NCBI GenBank assembly: GCA_022559845.1
Contig: CM040123.1
Coordinates: 320,707,933-320,771,932, forward strand
DNA length: 64,000 bases
Direction of reading: 5' to 3'
From: Amorphophallus konjac
Lineage: Eukaryota > Streptophyta > Magnoliopsida > Alismatales > Araceae
Position numbers and translations under genes: made by a program. This document shows, in pieces, positions 56,297 to 64,000 of the stretch. The notes under the pieces are model-generated. The model had not been told where the DNA came from and made no database searches. It worked only from the letters and a program-made list of their open reading frames with translations. Numbering within the stretch: the stretch's first letter is position 1; every line of letters starts with the position of its first letter.

Positions 56297-58363
56297 TGAT
56301 GGGAATCGACGCCGAGCATTAACTTTTATTTTTACAGTTGAGTCCTTTTATTTACTTTTATATCCTTGGGAAAGTATATGTACAATTGTAAGGCTTTGTA
56401 AGCCAATGTGTCATTCCCTAGGATTGTGTGGGTTTTTGTGCAAATGTGTAGTAGGTCCAGTTGGGGGCCCCCCTCCCCTTCCCCATTGGTCCACCTCCTC
56501 CATGTGGGGCTGGTCAACCATCCTCGGTGGCCATCTAGAAGGTTTGAATGCTAATTGACCACATGGGAGACAAAGGGGTTAAAATTTCAAAGGTAGGCCA
56601 CCTACCTTACCTACCTAGTCAAAGGAGTGCCCCATCTATATGTAATTTATTTATTTTGAGTTTTGACCACATGGGGGATGAAAATGACATATTTCCCACG
56701 AAATTATCAGCCCCCCCACCCCTTGCTATTTTCTATATAAGCCTATGTATAGTGTCATTAGAGATTAATGAAGAAATTATGTGAAAATTGCTTGAAGCAA
56801 GAAGGGTGTGCCCTCTCTCCCTCTCTCCCCTGGTGTTCTTCCTTCTCCAACCCCAAATTCTAGAGTGGTTCTATCTTCAATCCCCTCCCCTCTATCTTTC
56901 GGTGATCGTCTGTGCCGCCGCCGCCGCTGTTCGTGCCGCCTTCGAGCCGCCGTGGAATCGTCATCAAGTTTCTATCCTACTGGACAGAGGTGTGATTCGA
57001 GAATTCCTGAAGCCAGCCACGAGTTCTGATTGATTTTAAATTTTGAGGGTTGGTTCCTATCTTCTATCCCATTCTCCACAAAAAAATCCAGGTTCAAAAG
57101 CCACCGTTTCATATCTTTACCATTTCGTTCAACTCTCAATCTCAGATCTGTTCTGTCACTGTCTACAGTGACAGTAGCCTTGAGTTCTCCACCTTCGACC
57201 ACCCTTTTGATTTATGTTAGACCTCCCAATTTAACTGGGTGTTCTGCCCCATCGTCCCCTACTAACACAATTTTTCTTAAATTTTTATCATCCTTCTACC
57301 TATTTTTAATAATTCATGTTCTACTGGAGATACAGTACTTTCAGTCAGATCCCAGATCCGACCTTCGTCCAGTAAACAAATCACAGAAAATCATAGACAC
57401 ATCCAAACGTGTCCAAACCAATTTTGCTGTCTTTCCAACTTAATTTTCCACACCTTGTCTGAAGAACCCAACCCCATATTCGAACGTCTACCTCACAGTC
57501 AAAGGCAATCCACAGTCAAGTTCTCTGCAGGTCTGAGTCTTCGGTTACTGTACAACAGGAGATTGAAAATTTCATAAGTCAAGATCCGAGCAGATCCAGG
57601 CCAGATCTTTGGGCCTAGGTTGAAGAACGTCAAGCTAGCTTTCCAACGGCGCCAGTCTCGTGTCGATCCGACATCGGGGCTGATCGCAGCGCCCATTCTC
57701 GCCGGAGCGCGCGCCGAAATACAGAACCGGCAGATTTCCGATCGGGTTTCCGACCGGTGCCGAACGGAGCCGCCGGGCCTCCGGCCGGCGAACCAGCGTG
57801 CCGCCATCCCAAGGAGCGACCCTCCGGGCATCCACCACTACAGCGGTGCCACCGGGTCCCACACGGCCCCTCCGGACAGCACGTGGGCCCCACCGTCACG
57901 TGTTCGGGTGTTGCCGAATCAACGCGAGAAGCCGCCCGTCAACCCGAATTCGGTCCTCCGGACCCCATTGTGTAGCCCTTTACCTCCCTGCGTGGAGTGG
58001 GCAGCGGCTTGCATTTCTGTAATATTGTGTAATATTGTTCCGGGAGTACGATTTCGGCCGGGTCCGTCTTCCCCACGCCGAGCGCGTGGAGGTATCGTCT
58101 CGCTCCTACACTCGGCATTTGCTTATTTTCATATATACTTGTTTATGCCACTGCTAGAGAGCATGCTTTAGGTACGTAGCTCGCTATATTATCATATCAC
58201 CGCTGCTGCGAGAGAGAGCGAGACCGTCCCGTGACCCGATCCGGGCACGAGAGTGCAATCGACCACCCTAGCTCTTGCCGGTTTCTCAACCGTGCACGTC
58301 CGACGCTTCCCTCATCAAGGGACGATCGCGAGCTTGTCGTGTCCGTGGTCCCGTCCCGCATCA
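56297..58363 (+). repeat. Element-4 5' LTR (2,067 bp)
   Basis: U3 holds TTGACCACATGGG (56555 and 56663) and its inverse CCATGTGGGGCTGGTCAA (56498). TATATAA is at 56734. Downstream the LTR becomes CT-rich, then GC-rich with a GCC run (56914-56930). It resembles a plant promoter plus a long leader. No frame is convincingly coding. Confidence 0.9.
56734..56740 (+). promoter_or_regulatory. TATA box of Element-4 LTR
   Basis: TATATAA in TTTTCTATATAAGCCTATG, identical in the 3' LTR near 60902. A CT-rich tract about 75 bases downstream fits a plant start region. Confidence 0.6.
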
Positions 58364-58366
58364 ATT

Positions 58367-58379
58367 TGGTATCAGAGCG
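58367..58379 (+). other. Element-4 primer-binding site
   Basis: TGGTATCAGAGCG lies three bases after the LTR end, complementary to initiator tRNA-Met apart from the last base. Confidence 0.9.
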
Positions 58380-58674
58380 AGTTGAGTCTAGGGTGTCAAA
58401 AAGAAAAAAAAAGAGTGTCATTTACGTCTAGTCATTAGTCGGTCTAAGTCGAGTCTAGGATCATCATATTTTTAAAACACAAAAAAGAGTGTCTTTTCGC
58501 ATTACATCCCTTTACTCGGTATATCAAAAGGTGTTGTCCGAACGTTAGGCCATGCCTATCGGGAAGGCCGCACACTTGTGCGAGTGATCTTCGGATCGGT
58601 TATCTCCGCCACGTACCGAGTCTTGGTTTACGTCTAGGGTCCTTAGTGTGTATGCATGTCCATGTCCACTACCC

Positions 58675-60012
58675 ATGGCCGATCCCCAAGACCATACGTC
58701 CGAGTGGTCAACTTTTGTGGCCAAAATGAATGTCCTCATGGACCGAGCATTTGGTTTTGCCCCTCTCATTATGAAAGCCGCTCTACCCAACGGGTCCACA
58801 ACGGAACTCCATTTCACCAATAGGGAGTCGGATAATTGGGTTTCTCTTGACATCGTGGAGTCTCTCTCCAAGACAGGCGAGATTGTCCGCGATGGTGATT
58901 TTGCTTGTGTTGAGTTCTATAAGAGGATCGGCTCTGTTCTCTACACCGATGGCGCATGGTGCAGGATCGGCACACTTGCTGGTTCATGCATCATTTTAGG
59001 GCAAAAGTGGTTAGGAGAGAGAAGGGCCAATCTTGACTGGGACAAGAGGACTTGCACCTTATGCCCACCATACCTACCCGGTAAGATCACCCTTAGGGAC
59101 CCCGTATGTCCAGCCACCCAGCCCCAGCGGCCCACTCCACCTTCGAATTCGCGCTTGGAGCCACCTCATCCCGAGCCACCCGTATTTCTAACGGGTACAT
59201 TATACATAGCCGAGCCGCTTCTTAGTTGGCTCAAGGATGGCTTGGTCCCACACCCTTACCCGTCTATGGACCCTACCCTACCTTTGGTGTCCATCAACTC
59301 CTACCACACAACTTTTCGGTCTAGTCACCATGTCGATACTTTGGATGACCTTATTATGGGATTAGATTCACAATGGGAGTTGACGCATCTTTTGGCCCGA
59401 GGCTTTGACCAACCCGCTAGTCTTACCTTCACCCATCCGGCCTTAGGATCCATTACCTCCGTGTGCACCGTGGGGTGTGTCACCACGGAGATTCTTCTAC
59501 TCCTCCCGATGCCGGCCGAGTCCGACTTCATTTCCTTTTGCCCGAGGGAGGAAGTTTATTTTCTTCACATGACCATTGTCCCGTTCACTATGACGGATGA
59601 AGGTGAGCATTCACACCTTCAAGAATTTCACGATTGGGACCATGTCATGTTGGAACCCACCATAAGGGGTCATACCTTCTTTGATCCCTTTGACCCCTTC
59701 CCTAGTGGATCCCTAGACCCTTCATATTCCCTTCACTTCTTCGGGGAAGTCCACCTTCATACCCCTTTCCTACGGGTTGGGTCCTCCATACCCACCAAGC
59801 CCGTCCACGATACACCTACACCCGGCTCTTCCACACCCGGCTTTCCTAGCCCACTCAAGTCTCCTAAATCTAAAGGGCCGTCCATGCATGACTGGGTCAT
59901 ACTTGGATGTTTAGGTGTTCCCCATACCACCCATCTCCGGTTACATAACATGCATGCATGGCACACATTCGGGTGTCCTGGTCCGCCGTCACCCATGTAC
60001 GGGTCGGACTAA
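58675..60012 (+). CDS. Unknown Element-4 protein, weak retropepsin-like resemblance
   Basis: An intact frame; the first ATG is at 58648, but MADPQDHTSEW at 58675 looks the better start (445 codons). I do not recognise the protein. Residues about 40-137 (counted from 58648) resemble the shape of a retroviral aspartic protease domain: PLIMKAALPNGSTTELHFTN, NWVSLDIVESL, and IILGQKWLGERRANLDWD, which recalls the ILG.DWL segment of retropepsins. The catalytic Asp-Thr/Ser-Gly is absent. The rest is Pro-rich (150-190), then His- and Pro-rich with many Phe/Asp, then a Ser/Pro tail. The ORF is the only coding content of the element and is unbroken, unlike every other element protein here. It could be a derived Gag-protease fragment or a captured host gene. 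Confidence 0.6.
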   Translation: MADPQDHTSEWSTFVAKMNVLMDRAFGFAPLIMKAALPNGSTTELHFTNRESDNWVSLDIVESLSKTGEIVRDGDFACVEFYKRIGSVLYTDGAWCRIGTLAGSCIILGQKWLGERRANLDWDKRTCTLCPPYLPGKITLRDPVCPATQPQRPTPPSNSRLEPPHPEPPVFLTGTLYIAEPLLSWLKDGLVPHPYPSMDPTLPLVSINSYHTTFRSSHHVDTLDDLIMGLDSQWELTHLLARGFDQPASLTFTHPALGSITSVCTVGCVTTEILLLLPMPAESDFISFCPREEVYFLHMTIVPFTMTDEGEHSHLQEFHDWDHVMLEPTIRGHTFFDPFDPFPSGSLDPSYSLHFFGEVHLHTPFLRVGSSIPTKPVHDTPTPGSSTPGFPSPLKSPKSKGPSMHDWVILGCLGVPHTTHLRLHNMHAWHTFGCPGPPSPMYGSD

Positions 60013-60464
60013 CATTAGGTATGTCTAGGGTCATATATGAGTCGGTGTGTTTTCCTTGTGTGGTTTGTTTTGTGTGGTTTGTTTGCATGGTTTGTGTGTC
60101 GTTTGTCTGCATGTGTCTTGTGCAAGCTCGTTGTCGTTCTCTTATGAGTAAGAGGCGAGTGGACTCATTCGATGAGTATGGGATCGGTTCTACATCTATA
60201 CCCGGATCAGTCACCTACAGGGACTCAGCGGTGATTCCTAGTGAGTCTTCGAGCTGCTTCCTTCCCTTTGAGAGTGCCCCACCCGGAGTGTCCACCTCTA
60301 GCCCATGGCAGCTTGCGCATATCGAGTATATATGGAATGAGCAGGTGACGGTCACTTGGAGTGGAGCATACCCGCGCTACTCGGCACGGTGACGGATCCG
60401 CCGGAGTACTCGAGCATCCATACCCCTACTCGACGGGGTCGAGTTCCTCCCACCCGGGGAGAGT
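60013..60464 (+). other. Element-4 region after the ORF, ends in polypurine tract
   Basis: A GT-rich stretch (about 60040-60120) followed by sequence with partial coding look (LMSKRRVDSFDEYGIGSTSI, about 60142-60201), but no intact gene. CCCGGGGAGAG just before 60465 is the likely polypurine tract. Confidence 0.5.
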
Positions 60465-62534
60465 TGATGGGAATCGACGCCGAGCATTAACTTTTATTTT
60501 TACATTTGAGTCCTTTTATTTACTTTTATATCCTTGGGAAAGTATATGTACAATTGTAAGGCTTTGTAAGCCAATGTGTCATTCCCTAGGATTGTGTGGG
60601 TTTTTGTGCAAATGTGTAGTAGGTCCAGTTAGGGGGCCCCCTCCCCTTCCCCATTGGTCCACCTCATCCATGTGGGGCTGGTCAACCATCCTAGGTGGCC
60701 ATCTAGAAGGTTTGAATGCTAATTGACCACATGGGAGACAAAGGGGTTAAAATTTCAAAGGTTGGCCACCTACCTTACCTACCTAGTCAAAGGAGTGCTC
60801 CATTCATATGTAATTTATTTATTTTGAGTTTTGACCACATGGGGGATGAAAATGACATATTTCCCACGAAATTATCAGCCCCCCCACCCCTTGCTATTTT
60901 CTATATAAGCCTATGTATAGTGTCATTAGAGATTAATGAAGAAATTATGTGAAAATTGCTTGAAGCAAGAAGGGTGTGCCCTCTCTCCCTCTCTCCCCTG
61001 GTGTTCTTCCTTCTCCAACCCCAGATCTAGAGTGGTTCTATCTCCTTCCTCCCCTCTCAACCTCCGGTGATCGTCTGTGCCGCCGCCGCCGCCGTTCGTG
61101 CCGCCTTCGAGCCGCCGTGGAATCGTCATCAAGTTTCTGTCCTGCTGGACAGAGGTGTGGTTCGAGAATTCCTGAAGCCAGCCACGAGTTCTGATCGATT
61201 TGAAATTTTGAGGGTTGGTTCCTATCTTCTATCCCATTCTCCACAAAAAAATCCAGGTTCAAAAGCCACCGTTTCATATCTTTACCATTTCGTTCAACTC
61301 TCAATCTCAGATCTGTTCTGTCACTGTCTACAGTGACAGTAGCCCTGAGTTCTCCACCTTCGACCACCCTTTTGATTTATGTTAGACCTCCCAATTTAAC
61401 TGGGTGTTCTGTCCATCGTCCCCTACCACCAAACGTTTTCTTAAATTTTTATCATCCTTCTACCTATTTTTAATAATTCATGTTCTACCGGAGCTACAGT
61501 ACTTTCAGTCAGATCCTAGATCCGACCTTCATCCAGTAAAAAAATCACAGACAATCATAGACACATCCAAACGTGTCCAAACCAATTTTGCTGTCTTCCC
61601 AACTCAATTTCACACACCTTGTCTGAAGAACCCAACCCCATATTCGAACGTCTACCTCACGGTCAAAGGCAATCCACAGTCAAGTTCTCTGCAGGTCTGA
61701 GTCTTCGGTTACTGTACAACAGGAGATTGAAAATTCCATAAGTCAAGATCCGAGCAGATCCAGGCCAGATCTTTGGGCCTAGGTTGAAGAACTTCAAGCT
61801 AGCTTTCCAACGGCGCCAGTCTCGTGTCGATCCGACATCGGGGCTGATCGCAGCGCCCATTCTCGCCGGAGCGCGCGCCGAAATACAGAACCGGCAGATT
61901 TCCGATCGGATTTTCCGACCGGTGCCGAACGGAGCCGCCGGGCCTCCGGCCGGCGAACCAGCGTGCCGCCATCCCAAGGAGTGACCCTCCGGGCATCCAC
62001 CACTACAGCGGTGCCACCGGGTCCCACACGGCCCCTCCGGACAGCACGTGGGCCCCACCGTCACGTGTTCGGGTGTTGCCGAATCAACGCGAGAAGCCGC
62101 CCGTCAACCCGAATTCGGTCCTCCCGGACCCCATTGTGTAGCCCTTTACCTCCCTGCGTGGAGTGGGCAGCGGCTTGCATTTCTGTAATATTGTGTAATA
62201 TTGTTCCGGGAGTATGATTTTCGGCCGGGCCCGTCTTCCCCACGCCGAGCGCGTGGAGGTATCGTTCTCGCTCCCTACACTCGGCATTTGCTTATTTTCA
62301 TATATACTTGTTTATGCCACTGCTAGAGAGCATGCTTTAGGTCCGTTAACTCGCTATATTATCATTCACCGCTGCTGCGAGAGAGAGCGAGACCGTCCCC
62401 GTGACCCGATCCGGGCACGAGAGTGCAAATCGACCACCCTAGCTCTTGCCGGTTTCTCAACTGTGCACGTCCGACGCTTCCCTCATCAAGGGACGATCGC
62501 GAGCTTGTCGTGTCTGTGGTCCCGTCCCGCATCA
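60465..62534 (+). repeat. Element-4 3' LTR (2,070 bp)
   Basis: Near-identical to the 5' LTR with a few substitutions and single-base indels. It ends CCCGCATCA before GATGT. Confidence 0.92.
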
Positions 62535-62539
62535 GATGT

Positions 62540-63610
62540 AGTCCGGGCACATTGAAAGCAGGGTCTGTGCATGTGTGTAAGGTATGAGCAAGCCGGCCAA
62601 AGTCTATGAGTATGCTGGGCCAGGGTCCAAGCATGCCTAAGATAAGGTCTGAGCAAGGTCAGCGCACTTTGGGTTCAAGCTCTATGAACGTTGAAGATGA
62701 GGTCAGTGCACATGGGAGCAGGGTCAGTGCACGTTTAATCTCAAGGTCTATGCACGTTGAAGACAGGGTCAATGCACATGGGGGGCTAAGGTCAAGGCTA
62801 GGGACGAACAGGTGCTACTAGGGTTGACGCTAGCACAGGACAGGTTCTACTGAGGTTGATGCCAGTGAAGACCAGAAGGCAGCCAGGGTCTATGCTAGTT
62901 GGGTCAGAGGTTGATGCTAGCTGGGGGATGAGGTCGATGCTAGTTGGGTTTAGGTCTATGCTAGCTTACAGGCTGGGTTCAGAGCACATGCAGGCCAGGT
63001 CGGTGCACATGCAGGCTAGGTCGGTGCAAGGTTTTTGCACATTGGGATGAGGTCTGTGCACGTTCAGAACAAAGGCTTGGCGAACTCTGTGCATGTTGAA
63101 AGCAAGGTCGGTGCACATCTGGATTCTGAAGAAGGAAGGTCGGTGCACGTTTAGTTCAAGCATGAAGGCAGGTCGATGCACCCAAGCCCAAGGCTGATGG
63201 TAGGTCGGTGCACTTGTAGGGCCAAGGTCCGTGCAGCTCTGACCAGGTCTGAGCACGTTGGGGTAGGGTCTATGCAAGTTGAGAATGTATGGAAGGCAGG
63301 GTCTGTGTACATTTGGCTTTGGAGAACAAGGGTCGATGCTCGTGTGAAATCTGTGAAGGGCAGGGATGTTGGATAGTGTGCCACTAGAGGTGGGTGAAAG
63401 TGCACCGGATAAGGAACTAAGGCTGTGCCGGATGGGGGTACAGAGAGTGTGCCGGATGGGGGAGGCTGGGCAGAGTGTACCGGCAGGGAGATGTGGAAGT
63501 GTACCGGACTGGGTGAAGGCAAGGTGTGCCGGCAGGGAGATGTGGAAGTGTGTCGGACGGGGTGAAGGCAGGGTGCAAGTGTCAATGCAGCTGAAGCAGA
63601 GCCCATGTGG
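62540..63610 (+). repeat. Degenerate GGTCNGTGCAC / GTGCCGGATGGGG minisatellite, right part
   Basis: 62540 to about 63355 repeats words such as GGTCAGTGCACGTT and GGTCGGTGCACATGC at about 20-45-base spacing. 63360-63600 repeats GTGCCGGATGGGG and GTGTACCGG. It continues the array at 25019-25548. Minus-strand frames of 100-164 codons here are repeat by-products. Confidence 0.7.
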
Positions 63611-64000
63611 GTGGAGTATGGCCTGAGAGAAGGTCCCATGTTCATAGAGTTCAGATGGAGGGCCCTAAATGATCAAGCTTTCAATTTTCTGATGTATGGT
63701 AAAGTCCAAGGTCATGATCAGTAGTACAGTTCTTTGAGTCTTGCAAGGTTCCCTCGTCTTGGTTGGATTATTTTATTATTGCTTGTTTCATTTGTTTGTT
63801 GCTTCCTTTTGTCTTTTAATATGTGTTATTTCTGACAAAAATTCGGCAACATCTCCCCTTGACCCGAATGCTAAAGGAATGAAAGGGGAACACGCCCACA
63901 AGGAGTGGCATGACCCAACAATTCGAGGTGCGTGCCAAGGCAGCAACACCTTTGAGAAAATCCCAAAAAATGCACAGAAAACAGCGGATGAGAGACACTA
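63611..64000. other. Right-edge segment, no gene recognised
   Basis: AT-rich to about 63830, then a change in composition near 63833 (TGACAAAAATTCGGCAACAT), possibly the start of another repeat that runs off the window. Nothing can be assigned. Confidence 0.4.

Larger units (their letters stand above)
56297..62534 (+). mobile_element. Element-4: non-autonomous LTR element with one unknown ORF
   Basis: 6,238 bp, starting TGATGGGAATCG and ending CCCGCATCA, with duplication GATGT (56292-56296 and 62535-62539). Two LTRs of about 2.07 kb, a primer site for initiator tRNA-Met and a purine tract surround 2,101 internal bases. These encode a single 454-codon ORF. No polymerase or integrase is present, so lineage cannot be assigned and mobility must come from another element. 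LTRs look very similar by eye, so the insertion is young. Confidence 0.9.

Noticed and set aside
57499..57899. Several long frames on both strands in the Element-4 LTR
   Set aside because: The region is GC-rich, so stops are rare; the two LTRs differ by indels that shift the frames.
60205..60256. GATTCC within GACTCA...TGAGTC in Element-4, like the shared hairpin
   Set aside because: Only the loop word is similar; flanks do not match the conserved segment, so chance is likely.
63151..63645. A 164-codon minus frame
   Set aside because: Same reason: a by-product of the right minisatellite block.

Overview
This is a plant nuclear genome window made almost entirely of nested LTR retrotransposons. 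The lineages give the host away: a chromovirus of Tekay type (Ty3/gypsy), a Tat-type Ty3/gypsy element with two RNase H domains, and Ty1/copia elements with DUF4219/UBN2 Gag. All are typical of angiosperms. I see no intact host gene, rRNA, tRNA or CRISPR array. Every clear protein belongs to, or is carried by, a mobile element, and most are broken by stops or frameshifts.

Layout. 1-1659 is the 5' end of a minus-strand copia element (Copia-1: gag, primer-binding site, 226-bp LTR). 1660-1943, 12967-13237 and 22381 onward are pieces of older sequence. Gypsy-1 (1944-12961, TSD TGATT) is a Tekay element with 3.2-kb LTRs and one gag-pol frame carrying five stop codons. Gypsy-2 (13243-22375, TSD GATTC) is a related element that keeps gag but has no pol. 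22381-25548 is unclassified repeat-rich DNA ending in a degenerate minisatellite, which resumes at 62535-63620. Inside that minisatellite sit Gypsy-3 (25549-56286, TSD ACAAG) and, directly abutting it, Element-4 (56297-62534, TSD GATGT). Gypsy-3 is a Tat element of about 20.3 kb without its insert. Its 5' LTR is split by Copia-2 (26635-37030, TSD TATAG), a minus-strand copia element that has only gag.

How the parts work together. Gypsy-1 and Gypsy-3 once encoded Gag, protease, reverse transcriptase, RNase H and integrase. Gypsy-2, Copia-2 and Element-4 have the LTRs, primer sites and polypurine tracts needed to be copied but no polymerase, so they must have moved with enzymes supplied in trans. 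Gypsy-3 also carries two genes on the opposite strand between pol and the 3' LTR: a plant-mobile-domain gene with about seven exons, and a second two-exon gene with its own TATA box.

Three cross-cutting signals stand out. (1) The large LTRs carry family-specific sets of short inverted repeats, often near the TATA box; in the Tekay and Tat families the stems vary but stay complementary. (2) A segment of about 125 nt, with a hairpin around GATTCCC, is shared by the Tekay LTR leaders and the Tat leader. Its position suggests a genomic-RNA packaging or dimerisation signal. (3) The two LTRs of Gypsy-2 differ in two replaced blocks although its target-site duplication is intact. Element-4 encodes an intact 454-codon ORF of unknown function. 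All identity statements are by eye; no alignment or database search was run.
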